Below, piece by piece: positions 1 to 6,422 of a DNA stretch of 6,422 nt. The notes under the pieces are model-generated. The model was not told the DNA's origin. It saw only the letters and a program-made list of their open reading frames with translations, and did no database searches. Source of the DNA: an uncultured Moraxella sp. (lineage in GTDB: Bacteria; Pseudomonadota; Gammaproteobacteria; Pseudomonadales; Moraxellaceae); the NCBI GenBank assembly GCA_937889485.1, contig CALAPG010000101.1:1-6422 (forward strand), written 5' to 3'. A program made the translations under genes and the position numbers. How positions within the stretch are numbered: position 1 is the first letter of the stretch; every line of letters begins with the position of its first letter.

Positions 1-393
1 ATCGGTTGTATGGTTAATGGTGCTGGTCTTGCAATGGCGACCATGGACATCATCAAACTATACGGTGGTCAACCAGCTAACTTCCTAGACGTAGGCGGCG
101 GTGCAACTAAAGAACGCGTTGTTGAAGCATTCAAATTAATCCTTGAAGATAAATCAGTACAAGGCGTACTTATTAACATCTTCGGTGGTATCGTACGTTG
201 TGACATGATCGCTGAAGCGATTATCGACGCGGTGAAAGAAGTTAACGTAACTGTACCAGTCGTTGTACGTCTTGAAGGTAACAACGCTGAGTTAGGTGCA
301 CAAATCCTACGTGATTCAGGTCTAAAATTGATTCCTGCTGAAGGTTTATCAGACGCTGGTCAAAAAATCGTTGATGCGGTTAAAAATGCATAA
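1..393 (+). CDS. sucC: Succinyl-CoA synthetase (ADP-forming) beta subunit, C-terminal part
   Basis: This is the last 130 residues of the beta subunit of succinyl-CoA synthetase, the TCA-cycle enzyme that interconverts succinyl-CoA and succinate with phosphorylation of a nucleoside diphosphate. The reading frame is open from the first base, so the N-terminal ATP-grasp domain lies upstream of the window; the family is about 388 residues long. The visible part is the C-terminal CoA-ligase domain. It contains [10 protein letters not shown] (about residues 28-37 of the fragment), the [10 protein letters not shown] stretch and [10 protein letters not shown], all characteristic of SucC and very close to the enterobacterial protein as I recall it. 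The frame ends in TAA at 391-393 with no sign of damage. sucD follows 73 bases later, the usual sucCD order. Codon use is strongly biased, as expected of a highly expressed central-metabolism gene. An internal ATG at position 10 is not the true start. Confidence 0.97.
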   Translation: MGCMVNGAGLAMATMDIIKLYGGQPANFLDVGGGATKERVVEAFKLILEDKSVQGVLINIFGGIVRCDMIAEAIIDAVKEVNVTVPVVVRLEGNNAELGAQILRDSGLKLIPAEGLSDAGQKIVDAVKNA

Positions 394-466
394 ATTGTAT
401 GAGTAGGGCAATAGGCTTTACTTATTTAACCCTATTAATCAATCGAAAAATTTTTAAGGAAAAAGA

Positions 467-1369
467 ATGAGCGTATTAATTGATAAAGATACCAAAGTAT
501 TGGTACAAGGTTTCACCGGTAAAAACGGTACATTGCACTCAGAGCAATCATTGGCTTACGGTACCAAAATCGTTGGTGGTGTAACCCCAGGTAAAGGTGG
601 TACAACCCATCTTGGCTTACCAGTATTTGACACCATGAACGAAGCCGTTCAAGCGACTGGTGCCGATGCTACTGTTATCTTTGTTCCAGCACCTTTCGTA
701 CTAGACTCAATCGTTGAAGCGATCGATTCAGGCGTTAAATTGGTTGTTGTTATCACTGAAGGTGTACCAACCATCGATATGCTAAAAGCAAAACGTTACC
801 TAGAAAACGTTAATGCTGATTTAACTGCTAAAGGCGAAGAAATCGTCCGTATGGTTGGTCCAAACTGCCCAGGCGTTATCAGCCCAGGTAAATGTAAAAT
901 CGGTATTATGCCTGGCCACATCCACCAAGAAGGTAAAGTGGGTATCATCTCACGTTCTGGTACCTTGACCTATGAAGCGGTTGCCCAAACCACCAAACTG
1001 GGCTTTGGTCAATCAACTTGTATCGGTATTGGCGGCGACCCAATCCCTGGTATGAACCAAATCGACGCGCTAAAACTACTGCAAGAAGACCCACAAACCG
1101 AAGCTATCGTATTGATTGGTGAAATTGGTGGCACCGCTGAAGAAGAAGCCGCTGCCTACGTCAAAGAGCATGTCACCAAACCTGTCATCGGTTATATCGC
1201 AGGTGTTACAGCACCCAAAGGCAAACGTATGGGTCATGCGGGCGCCATTATCTCTGGCGGTAGCGGTACTGCTGAAGAAAAATTCAAAGCCTTTGAAGCC
1301 GCTGGTATTGCTTATACCCGTGACCCTTCAAAAATCGGTGAAAAAGTTAAAGAAGTCACTGGTTGGTAA
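467..1369 (+). CDS. sucD: Succinyl-CoA synthetase alpha subunit
   Basis: This 300-residue protein is the alpha subunit of cytoplasmic succinyl-CoA synthetase, which binds CoA and carries the phosphohistidine that relays phosphate between succinyl-phosphate and the nucleotide. The N-terminal CoA-binding Rossmann domain shows [10 protein letters not shown] (13-22) and [10 protein letters not shown] (37-46). The ligase domain shows GPNCPG (131-136), SRSGTLTYE (162-170), GIGGDPIPG (187-195) and the active-site GHAGAI, with catalytic His at residue 257. The start ATG has AAGGA at 456-460, six bases upstream, and the N-terminus matches the family. The protein is about 11 residues longer than the 289-residue E. 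coli form as I recall it. Most of the excess sits around residues 108-124, between the two domains. All five Arg codons are CGT, fitting high expression. It is the last gene of the operon, followed within 20 bases by a terminator. Confidence 0.98.
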   Translation: MSVLIDKDTKVLVQGFTGKNGTLHSEQSLAYGTKIVGGVTPGKGGTTHLGLPVFDTMNEAVQATGADATVIFVPAPFVLDSIVEAIDSGVKLVVVITEGVPTIDMLKAKRYLENVNADLTAKGEEIVRMVGPNCPGVISPGKCKIGIMPGHIHQEGKVGIISRSGTLTYEAVAQTTKLGFGQSTCIGIGGDPIPGMNQIDALKLLQEDPQTEAIVLIGEIGGTAEEEAAAYVKEHVTKPVIGYIAGVTAPKGKRMGHAGAIISGGSGTAEEKFKAFEAAGIAYTRDPSKIGEKVKEVTGW

Positions 1370-1384
1370 ACTTGAGTTACCTAC

Positions 1385-1417
1385 AAAAAAAGCAGATAGT
1401 CACTATCTGCTTTTTTT
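1385..1417 (+). terminator. Rho-independent terminator after sucD, possibly bidirectional
   Basis: The arms GCAGATAGT (1392-1400) and ACTATCTGC (1402-1410) are perfect reverse complements around one central base, so the folded stem is about seven pairs with a five-base loop. A run of seven A precedes the stem and seven T follow it, which extends the pairing and gives the U-tract of an intrinsic terminator on the + strand. The A-run would also serve as a U-tract for transcripts from the other strand. It lies 15 bases after the sucD stop and should insulate sucCD from the polysaccharide genes. Confidence 0.92.
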
Positions 1418-1455
1418 ATTGTTTATTGCCGTAAAACTACCGTTTAGGTGCTCAG

Positions 1456-1590
1456 ATGATCAAAGCAAAGACGGTTAAAGATTTGGCAGGCTTACCGCTT
1501 GCATTGGCAAGAGAGTATCAGACTTTTCAAAAACAAAAACCTATAGATAATCTTCCGCCAATAGAAGTCTATCAAAATACCCAAGAGTAA
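1456..1590 (+). CDS. Possible small protein of unknown function, 44 residues
   Basis: An ATG-to-TAA frame encodes a 44-residue peptide beginning MIKAKTVKDLAGLPLALARE and ending in NTQE. AGGTG (1446-1450) lies five bases before the ATG and could act as a Shine-Dalgarno site. An in-frame TAA at 1432-1434 rules out a longer version. The peptide has a helix-prone first half rich in Leu, Ala and Lys and a polar second half with a PP pair. There is no signal peptide, membrane segment or recognisable motif. It falls between the sucD terminator and the rfb cluster, and the 38 bases after the terminator contain no convincing promoter, so expression is uncertain. It could be a real small gene, a remnant of a longer gene lost from this boundary, or a chance ORF. 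I do not recognise it. Confidence 0.35.
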   Translation: MIKAKTVKDLAGLPLALAREYQTFQKQKPIDNLPPIEVYQNTQE

Positions 1591-1598
1591 AAAAAAGT

Positions 1599-1619
1599 CA
1601 AAAAGCACTTATCTTTTTG
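1599..1619 (+). other. Weak AT-rich hairpin after the small ORF
   Basis: CAAAAAG (1599-1605) and CTTTTTG (1613-1619) are perfect reverse complements around a seven-base loop, nine bases after the stop of the 44-residue ORF. The position suits a terminator, but the stem has only two G-C pairs and no separate T-run follows, so termination would be inefficient. The rest of 1591-1736 contains no gene that I can support. Confidence 0.25.
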
Positions 1620-1697
1620 TTTGGGGAAAATACTTGTCAATGGTATTATTAACCCAAAATCTTTAGTCAACCTGCAAGTGAGGTAGCAACGACATTG

Positions 1698-1703
1698 TAT
1701 AAT
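1698..1703 (+). promoter_or_regulatory. Candidate -10 box of a promoter for the rfb cluster
   Basis: A perfect TATAAT lies 33 bases before the rfbB start codon. That would give a leader of about 25-30 bases that includes a plausible GGA ribosome site at 1728-1730. The region 16-19 bases upstream has no good -35 hexamer (CAAGTG at 17 bases), so the promoter may be weak or need an activator. A fair -35-like TTGTCA at 1634-1639 is too far away to pair with this box. The location after the sucD terminator and before four closely spaced genes supports the call. Confidence 0.5.
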
Positions 1704-1736
1704 TTTAAAGTTAAAAAATAATGGGATGGATTAAGC

Positions 1737-2810
1737 ATGAAAACATTTTTAGTCACTGGCGGTGCGGGTTTTATTGGATCAGCAGTGGTTCGACATCTAA
1801 TTAACAACACCGATCATCAAGTCATTAATGTCGATAAGTTAACGTACGCAGGTAACTTATCCTCATTAGATACAGTAGCAAATAATAAACGTTATTGTTT
1901 TGAACAAATAGATATTTGCGATGCTGAGGCGCTCAAAACTTTATTTGAACAATATCAACCCGATGTCGTGATGCATTTGGCAGCAGAGAGCCATGTTGAT
2001 CGCTCTATTGATGGTCCAGGTGATTTTATCCAAACCAATATTGTGGGTACATATACCTTATTAGAAGCGTCTCGTAGTTATTGGTCTTCACTAAGCGCCG
2101 CTAAAAAACAAGATTTTCGTTTTCACCATATTTCTACTGATGAGGTCTATGGTGACTTGCATGGCACTGACGACTTATTTACTGAAACCACATCTTATGC
2201 ACCTAGTAGTCCGTATTCAGCCAGTAAAGCAGGGTCTGATCACTTGGTGAGAGCTTGGCAACGAACTTTTGGTTTACCCACCCTAGTAACCAATTGTTCA
2301 AACAATTATGGGCCTTTTCATTTTCCTGAAAAACTTATTCCTTTGATGATTTTAAATGCATTATCAGGAAAGCCTTTGCCAGTGTATGGCGATGGTAAAC
2401 AAATACGTGACTGGCTATTTGTAGAAGACCATGCTAGAGCCCTAGTCAAAGTTGCAACCACGGGCAAAATTGGTGAAACTTACAACATTGGCGGACATAA
2501 CGAAAAGACAAACATCGAAGTTGTCAAAACACTATGTCAACTATTGGAAGAATTGGCACCAAATAAACCTGCAGGTATTGAGCACTATGAGGACTTGATT
2601 ACTTATGTCAAGGATCGTCCTGGCCATGACGTGCGTTATGCCATTGACGCAAGTAAAATTGAGCGTGAATTAGGTTGGAAGCCACAAGAAACATTCGAAA
2701 CGGGGCTCAGAAAAACCGTTCAATGGTACCTTAGTAACCAACCATGGTGGCAAGCCATTCAAGATGGTAGTTATCAACAAGTAAACAGAAAACTTGCTAA
2801 TGAATCATAA
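1737..2810 (+). CDS. rfbB: dTDP-glucose 4,6-dehydratase
   Basis: This 357-residue enzyme (RmlB) converts dTDP-D-glucose to dTDP-4-dehydro-6-deoxy-D-glucose with bound NAD+, the second step of dTDP-L-rhamnose synthesis in the cytoplasm. It is an extended short-chain dehydrogenase. The NAD-binding TGGAGFIGS is at 7-15, the typical DKLTYAGNL at 33-41, and [11 protein letters not shown] at 80-90. The dehydratase motif STDEVYGD is at 133-140, giving Thr134-Asp135-Glu136, and the YSASK motif gives Tyr160 and Lys164. [14 protein letters not shown] (189-202) and [12 protein letters not shown] (293-304) are further RmlB hallmarks. The length is normal for the family. The start is supported by GGA six bases upstream and by the Rossmann strand beginning at residue 3. 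It heads a cluster with rfbD 13 bases downstream. Four of its 14 Arg codons are AGA, unlike sucCD. The close paralogue RffG of enterobacterial common antigen synthesis is the alternative, but the neighbours favour RfbB. Confidence 0.97.
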   Translation: MKTFLVTGGAGFIGSAVVRHLINNTDHQVINVDKLTYAGNLSSLDTVANNKRYCFEQIDICDAEALKTLFEQYQPDVVMHLAAESHVDRSIDGPGDFIQTNIVGTYTLLEASRSYWSSLSAAKKQDFRFHHISTDEVYGDLHGTDDLFTETTSYAPSSPYSASKAGSDHLVRAWQRTFGLPTLVTNCSNNYGPFHFPEKLIPLMILNALSGKPLPVYGDGKQIRDWLFVEDHARALVKVATTGKIGETYNIGGHNEKTNIEVVKTLCQLLEELAPNKPAGIEHYEDLITYVKDRPGHDVRYAIDASKIERELGWKPQETFETGLRKTVQWYLSNQPWWQAIQDGSYQQVNRKLANES

Positions 2811-2814
2811 GAAT

Positions 2815-2819
2815 AGGTG
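2815..2819 (+). promoter_or_regulatory. Ribosome binding site deciding the rfbD start
   Basis: AGGTG lies four bases before the ATG at 2824 and five bases after the rfbB stop. It favours 2824 over an upstream in-frame ATG at 2794. The upstream choice would overlap rfbB by 17 bases and add ten residues ahead of the conserved MNKLVIL beginning of the family. Confidence 0.7.
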
Positions 2820-2823
2820 CCAT

Positions 2824-3732
2824 ATGAATAAGTTAGTGATTTTAGCACCCAATGGTCAAGTAGGTTTTGAATTACTCAGAAGCCTTGCGCCCCTTGGTGA
2901 GGTGATTGCACTCAGTCGTGAAGACGTTGATTTTATCCTTATAGATAAACTAGAGGAAAAAATTAAACATATCGCCCCTTCCATTATCATTAATGCCGCC
3001 GCTTACACGGCAGTTGATAAAGCAGAAAGTGATGAACAGGCCGCCTTTATCATTAATGAAAAGCTTCCGAGGATGCTTGCCAAGATTTGTAATGATAATG
3101 ATGCACTGTTGGTGCATTATTCATCGGATTACGTCTACCCTGGCAATGGTGAAATTCCGTGGACTGAAACCGATAATACGGCTCCTTTATCAGTATATGG
3201 TAAATCTAAACTGGCAGGTGATAAAGCTATCATTAGCCATTGCAGTAAGTATCTTATTTTTCGTACAAGTTGGGTTTATGCCGCGCGTGGTAATAACTTT
3301 ATGAAAACCATGATTAAGCTTGCACAGAGTCGGGAATCATTAAATGTGGTGAATGACCAATTTGGTGCGCCCACGCCAGCAAGATTAATCGCGCAAGTGA
3401 CTGCCTTAGCGGTCGCTAAAATGTTAGAAGACGCAGATAGTGCTAAAATGCTAAGTGGCATCTACCATTTAGCACCCAGTGGCTATACCAGCTGGCATGG
3501 ATTTGCTGATGAGATTTTTTCACGCTCCAAAAAGTGTGGTGTGAGTTTACAGCTTAAGGAAAGCCAATTTAGAGGTATACCCACTGAAGCATATCCCACA
3601 CCTGCACAAAGACCCAAAAACTCTAGAATGAATCTAGATAAAATAGAAAAAACTTTTGGTTTAACTATGCCGACATGGCAATCTCAACTGGCCTTGACGT
3701 TAGAAGAATACTTGCAACATCAACAAAATTAA
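2824..3732 (+). CDS. rfbD: dTDP-4-dehydrorhamnose reductase
   Basis: This 302-residue reductase (RmlD) uses NAD(P)H to reduce dTDP-4-dehydro-L-rhamnose to dTDP-L-rhamnose, the last step of the pathway. The nucleotide-binding motif is APNGQVG at 8-14; the first glycine of the usual GxxGQxG is replaced by Ala8. INAAAYTAVDKAE (56-68) is the RmlD signature. The catalytic set is Ser101 in HYSSDYVYPG, Tyr125 and Lys129 in VYGKSK, with Ser in place of the Thr of the Salmonella enzyme as I recall it. FRTSWVYAARGNNF (146-159), NDQFGAPT (177-184) and the substrate-binding AYPTPAQRPKNSRMN (256-270) follow. I place the start at the ATG with AGGTG four bases upstream rather than the longer in-frame ATG at 2794. 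It is 13 bases after rfbB and 17 before rfbA, so co-transcription is likely. Six of 11 Arg codons are AGA or AGG, a clear contrast with sucD. Confidence 0.96.
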   Translation: MNKLVILAPNGQVGFELLRSLAPLGEVIALSREDVDFILIDKLEEKIKHIAPSIIINAAAYTAVDKAESDEQAAFIINEKLPRMLAKICNDNDALLVHYSSDYVYPGNGEIPWTETDNTAPLSVYGKSKLAGDKAIISHCSKYLIFRTSWVYAARGNNFMKTMIKLAQSRESLNVVNDQFGAPTPARLIAQVTALAVAKMLEDADSAKMLSGIYHLAPSGYTSWHGFADEIFSRSKKCGVSLQLKESQFRGIPTEAYPTPAQRPKNSRMNLDKIEKTFGLTMPTWQSQLALTLEEYLQHQQN

Positions 3733-3738
3733 TAGATT

Positions 3739-3744
3739 AGGAGG
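3739..3744 (+). promoter_or_regulatory. Consensus ribosome binding site of rfbA
   Basis: A full AGGAGG lies five bases before the rfbA ATG, the strongest Shine-Dalgarno in the window. RfbA should therefore be translated more efficiently than its neighbours. It catalyses the committed and typically feedback-controlled step. Confidence 0.85.
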
Positions 3745-3749
3745 AAAAT

Positions 3750-4619
3750 ATGCGTAAGGGTATCGTTTTAGCAGGTGGTTCTGGCACACGTTTGCACCCC
3801 ATTACCATGGGCGTATCCAAACAACTGCTGCCAATTTATGACAATCCCATGGTGTATTATCCTATTTCAGTGTTGATGCTGGCGGGTATCCAGGATATTT
3901 TGATTATCTCTACACCCGAAGATATGCCCAGTTATCAAAAGTTATTGGGGAATGGTAAACAGTTTGGGGTTAATTTATCTTATGAAATTCAACCTTCACC
4001 CGACGGGCTTGCCCAAGCTTTTATCATTGGCGAGAAATTTATTGGCAATGATCCTGTTTGTTTGGTGCTTGGTGACAACATTTTTCATGGTCAACATTTT
4101 AGCGACCAGCTCAAAAAGGCAAACAGTCAGGTATCAGGTGCAACAGTTTTTGGTTACCTAGTAAAAGATCCAGAGCGTTTTGGGGTGGTTGAATTTGATG
4201 AAGCAGGTAAAGCCATTTCTATAGAAGAGAAGCCAATTAAACCAAAATCTGACTACGCAGTAACAGGTCTGTATTTTTATGACAATGATGTGGTAGCAAT
4301 CGCCAAAAATATTCAACCTTCTGACCGAGGTGAACTAGAAATTACATCAGTAAATAATGTGTATTTAGAAAAAGGTCGTCTTCAAGTAGAAAAGCTAGGT
4401 AGGGGTTTTGCATGGCTTGATACAGGTACGCATGATTCACTGCTTGAGGCAAGTAGCTATGTCCAAACCATTGAAAATCGTCAGGGGTTAAAAATAGCGG
4501 CTCTTGAAGAAATTGCTTGGCGCAATGGCTGGATTTCTGACGATCAGCTCAAAGCCCAAGGTGAGCAATTTAAGAAAACACAGTATGGTCAATACTTATT
4601 GCAGCTACTTGAAGACTAA
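3750..4619 (+). CDS. rfbA: Glucose-1-phosphate thymidylyltransferase
   Basis: This 289-residue nucleotidyltransferase (RmlA) joins dTTP and alpha-D-glucose-1-phosphate to give dTDP-glucose and pyrophosphate, the first step toward dTDP-L-rhamnose. The nucleotide-binding [11 protein letters not shown] is at 7-17, followed by [15 protein letters not shown] (24-38). VLGDN (106-110) provides the metal-binding Asp109. EEKP (159-162), GLYFYD (173-178), RGELEIT (193-199) and WLDTGTHDS (222-230) follow, with the second metal Asp at 224. The C-terminal helical tail, including [10 protein letters not shown] (253-262), is the part that forms the allosteric dTDP-rhamnose site in RmlA tetramers; feedback inhibition is known for the family and inferred here. 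Length and motifs are complete. It is the third of four closely spaced genes, with a strong AGGAGG. The paralogue RffH is an alternative but less likely given the adjacent rfbC and rfbD. Confidence 0.97.
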   Translation: MRKGIVLAGGSGTRLHPITMGVSKQLLPIYDNPMVYYPISVLMLAGIQDILIISTPEDMPSYQKLLGNGKQFGVNLSYEIQPSPDGLAQAFIIGEKFIGNDPVCLVLGDNIFHGQHFSDQLKKANSQVSGATVFGYLVKDPERFGVVEFDEAGKAISIEEKPIKPKSDYAVTGLYFYDNDVVAIAKNIQPSDRGELEITSVNNVYLEKGRLQVEKLGRGFAWLDTGTHDSLLEASSYVQTIENRQGLKIAALEEIAWRNGWISDDQLKAQGEQFKKTQYGQYLLQLLED

Positions 4620-4656
4620 AAAATTGAATGCTGACTTAGCTTAATAAGGTAATAAA

Positions 4657-5229
4657 ATGGAATATAAAAAACTTGCAATTCCTGAAGTAGTCTTGATGGC
4701 GCCCAAAGTGTTTGGTGATGAAAGAGGGTTTTTTATGGAGACCTTTCGCCAATCTGAATTTGAAAAATATTGTGGCAATTATCAATTTGTTCAAGACAAC
4801 CATAGTAGTTCAAGCCAAGGTATTTTACGAGGTTTACACTATCAGCTTGACAAGCCACAAGGTAAATTGGTACGCGTGGTTAAAGGCGAAGTGTTTGATG
4901 TTGCAGTTGATATGCGCGAGTCTTCACCCACGTTTGGTCAATGGGTAGGTGAATTTTTGAGTGCCGATAACAGACGCATGTTGTGGGTACCACCGGGATT
5001 TGCTCATGGGTTCTTGGTCACGAGTGAGCAAGCTGAGTTCGTTTATAAGTGTACTGATTATTACAATCCAGGTGATGAATACTCCCTGCTGTGGAATGAT
5101 GAGACCGTGGGTATTGGTTGGCCTCTACAAGACTTTAAGGTCAATCTTTCTGAAAAAGATCAGCAAGGGTTAATTTTTCAAGCGGCACCAAAATTTAGTA
5201 GCAAGGCACCACTAAGTAGCAATTTGTAA
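4657..5229 (+). CDS. rfbC: dTDP-4-dehydrorhamnose 3,5-epimerase
   Basis: This 190-residue cupin-fold epimerase (RmlC) inverts C3 and C5 of dTDP-4-dehydro-6-deoxy-D-glucose, making the substrate for RfbD. DERGFF is at 21-26. RGLHYQ (58-63) carries the catalytic base His61. KLVRVVKGEVFDVAVDMR (70-87), WVPPGFAHGF (110-119) and EFVYKCTDYY (127-136) follow, with Tyr130 the probable catalytic acid of the family. LWNDETVGIGWP (145-156) and LSEKD (164-168) complete the conserved set, Asp168 being the likely partner of His61. Length is within the usual 180-190 range. AAGGT at 4646-4650 is six bases before the ATG. The gap to rfbA is 37 bases, the largest in the cluster, with no terminator, so it should belong to the same transcript. 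No terminator is visible after it either, so read-through into the export gene is possible. Confidence 0.97.
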   Translation: MEYKKLAIPEVVLMAPKVFGDERGFFMETFRQSEFEKYCGNYQFVQDNHSSSSQGILRGLHYQLDKPQGKLVRVVKGEVFDVAVDMRESSPTFGQWVGEFLSADNRRMLWVPPGFAHGFLVTSEQAEFVYKCTDYYNPGDEYSLLWNDETVGIGWPLQDFKVNLSEKDQQGLIFQAAPKFSSKAPLSSNL

Positions 5230-5268
5230 ACAATTCACCTGCTAATTTATTTAATGTATGTTTTAATT

Positions 5269-5274
5269 TATAAT
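5269..5274 (+). promoter_or_regulatory. Candidate -10 box of a promoter for the polysaccharide export gene
   Basis: A perfect TATAAT in an AT-rich stretch lies 33 bases before the start codon of the export lipoprotein. That is the same distance as the TATAAT before rfbB. The best -35 at 17 bases is TTTATT (5246-5251), a poor match. A perfect palindrome begins inside the box, so the site could be under repressor control. In this AT-rich sequence a chance TATAAT is quite possible. Confidence 0.45.
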
Positions 5275-5286
5275 GCTTGCAAGCAT
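5273..5286 (+). repeat. Perfect 14-bp palindrome, possible operator
   Basis: ATGCTTGCAAGCAT reads identically on both strands. It overlaps the last two bases of the TATAAT box at 5269-5274 and covers the expected transcription start near 5281. This is a typical place for a dimeric repressor to block initiation. It has no T-run after it and no loop, so it does not look like a terminator for rfbC. Operator function is inference from position and symmetry only. Confidence 0.45.
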
Positions 5287-5306
5287 CCATTGAGATATTG
5301 TTTGGT

Positions 5307-6422
5307 ATGAAATCTTCAAAACAGCATTTTTTCACCTTTAGACCCCTAATTATTTTTTCTGCCATTAGCATCATGCTTACGGGTTGTCAGACCGTTAAAA
5401 ATAGAATCTCAGATTGGCAACCCAATGCAGGACCCACGCTCAAGCAAGTTGAAAGCAGTGTGCAAGGCACTGATGAGGGACATGGCAGCATCACACCTAA
5501 TGGTCTAACTATCATCGATATTGATGGTCGTACTGCTAATCGCGCCAATGAGTTGCTTAGTTATAAAAGATTCTCTGACTATTACCGTGGTGGTAATGTA
5601 GTGCAGCAAGTCATTAGACCAGGTGATGTGGTCAATGTGGCACTGTATGAAGCACCACCTGCGTTATTGTTTGGCTCGGCTGCTGATATTGCTAATACCA
5701 GTGGATCAGCAGAAAAAAAGTTACCCGATCAAATGGTAGATAGCCGCGGACAAATTTCTATTCCGTTCTTGGGAAAAATTAATGTGGCGGGTAAAAGTCC
5801 TCAACAGGTACAGGACATGATTGCCAATGGTCTCTCGCGTAAGGCCAATAAGCCAAGTGCTATTGTAAGCATTGGCAAAAATAACTCTGCCAATATCACG
5901 GTAGTTGGCGAAGTCAACAATAGCTTGCGTGTACCGTTGACGGGAAAAGGTGAGCGAGTCCTTGATGCTATTGCTGCAGCAGGTGGTACCAAATACCCTA
6001 GTAGCCGTGTGACTGTCCAAGTCAATCGTGGCATGCAGTCGGTTGAAATGCCTCTAGCAGATCTGCTCAATGATGCCAAACAAAACATAGTATTACAGCC
6101 TGGTGATGTAGTATCAGTCAACTACCAATCAAAAAGCTTTACGGTACTTGGTGCCACTGTCAAAAATGATGAAATTAATTATGAATCGAATGGTATCTCA
6201 CTTATGCAAGCATTGGCGCGAGCTGGTGGTTTAAATGATAACCGTGCAGACTCTCGTGGTGTATTTATTTTCCGTTATGAAACACCTAGCATGTTAACTA
6301 TTGATCAAATGGATCGGGTACCGTATCAATTCAAACAGACAGGACGTATTCCTGTTGTGTATCGTCTTAATTTAAAAGATCCGATGAACTATATCGTCGC
6401 ACAAAATTTCCCGATTAAGAAT
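5307..6422 (+). CDS. Outer-membrane polysaccharide export lipoprotein (OPX family, CtrA/BexD-like), C-terminus cut by window
   Basis: The frame is open for 372 residues to the window end. Residues 1-27 form a lipoprotein signal: basic start, hydrophobic stretch around 13-24, and lipobox LTGC with acylated Cys27. Gln28 at the next position favours outer-membrane sorting. A polysaccharide-export domain follows, with RPGDVVNVALYEAPPALLFG (104-123) and RGQISIPFLGKINVAG (147-162). Two SLBB-type segments follow, about 196-270 and 277-365, including ERVLDAIAAAGG (216-227), LQPGDVV (263-269) and DSRGVFIFRYE (315-325). EAPPALLFG, KLPDQMV and the RGVFIFRY block resemble meningococcal CtrA and Haemophilus BexD more than Wza, as I recall those proteins. 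The family forms the ring-shaped outer-membrane portal for capsule, here probably with an ABC transporter encoded downstream. By comparison with CtrA only some 30-40 residues are missing. The ATG has no strong Shine-Dalgarno (GAGA at 5292-5295 is far). The protein starts 77 bases after rfbC. Confidence 0.9.
   Translation, partial: MKSSKQHFFTFRPLIIFSAISIMLTGCQTVKNRISDWQPNAGPTLKQVESSVQGTDEGHGSITPNGLTIIDIDGRTANRANELLSYKRFSDYYRGGNVVQQVIRPGDVVNVALYEAPPALLFGSAADIANTSGSAEKKLPDQMVDSRGQISIPFLGKINVAGKSPQQVQDMIANGLSRKANKPSAIVSIGKNNSANITVVGEVNNSLRVPLTGKGERVLDAIAAAGGTKYPSSRVTVQVNRGMQSVEMPLADLLNDAKQNIVLQPGDVVSVNYQSKSFTVLGATVKNDEINYESNGISLMQALARAGGLNDNRADSRGVFIFRYETPSMLTIDQMDRVPYQFKQTGRIPVVYRLNLKDPMNYIVAQNFPIKN

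Noticed and set aside
410..436. AATAGG and CCTATT in the sucC-sucD spacer could form a hairpin.
   Set aside because: The stem is six pairs around a 15-base loop with no T-run. It is too weak to claim as a terminator or processing site, and sucD needs read-through from sucC.
1116..1478. A 120-residue open frame overlapping the end of sucD.
   Set aside because: It lies almost wholly inside sucD in another frame and runs through the terminator. Its low-complexity, Lys/Leu/Pro-rich translation has no recognisable domain.
1634..1639. TTGTCA as the -35 box of an rfb promoter.
   Set aside because: No reasonable -10 lies 16-18 bases downstream, and it is 58 bases from the TATAAT at 1698, far beyond a working spacer.
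1679..1689. GGTAGC within GAGGTAGCAAC resembles the core of the ops/JUMPstart element that recruits RfaH to polysaccharide operons.
   Set aside because: Only the six central bases match. The flanking bases differ from GGCGGTAGNNT, and the element would lie upstream of the candidate -10 at 1698 and so not be in the nascent transcript.
2794..2823. An earlier start for rfbD giving ten extra residues.
   Set aside because: It would overlap rfbB, lacks a good ribosome site, and adds residues ahead of a Rossmann strand that normally begins at the N-terminus.
5721..6121. Two overlapping minus-strand open frames of about 100 residues.
   Set aside because: They lie opposite the well-supported export lipoprotein and their translations match nothing I recognise.

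Overview
The window runs from the end of a TCA-cycle operon into the start of a surface-polysaccharide locus, with every supported gene on the + strand. Codon use and the sequence style of SucC/SucD, together with moderately AT-rich DNA and a dTDP-rhamnose cluster beside a capsule-type exporter, point to a gammaproteobacterium. Moraxellaceae (Moraxella, Psychrobacter and relatives) is the best guess. That placement is inference from protein similarity recalled by eye, not from a search.

Layout: positions 1-393 hold the C-terminal third of sucC. A 73-base spacer follows, then complete sucD (467-1369), which closes the operon. A strong terminator with an A-run and a T-run (1385-1417) separates this housekeeping block from what follows. 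The next roughly 320 bases hold one possible 44-residue ORF, a weak hairpin and a promoter-like TATAAT box. Then comes a compact four-gene cluster in the order rfbB-rfbD-rfbA-rfbC (1737-5229), with gaps of 13, 17 and 37 bases. After 77 bases containing a second TATAAT box and a perfect 14-bp palindrome, a lipoprotein of the outer-membrane polysaccharide export (OPX) family begins at 5307 and runs off the end of the window.

How the genes work together: SucC and SucD form succinyl-CoA synthetase. RfbA, RfbB, RfbC and RfbD supply all four steps from glucose-1-phosphate to dTDP-L-rhamnose. The OPX protein looks like the outer-membrane component of a capsule exporter of the CtrA/BexD type, usually paired with an ABC transporter. 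The likely reading is that a rhamnose-containing capsule or similar polysaccharide locus sits directly downstream of sucCD and continues beyond the window. All four enzymes look intact. The main points for a second look are the palindrome over the predicted start of the OPX transcript, the altered glycine motif in RfbD, the roughly 10-residue insertion in SucD and the unexplained small ORF. I saw no clear novel system.
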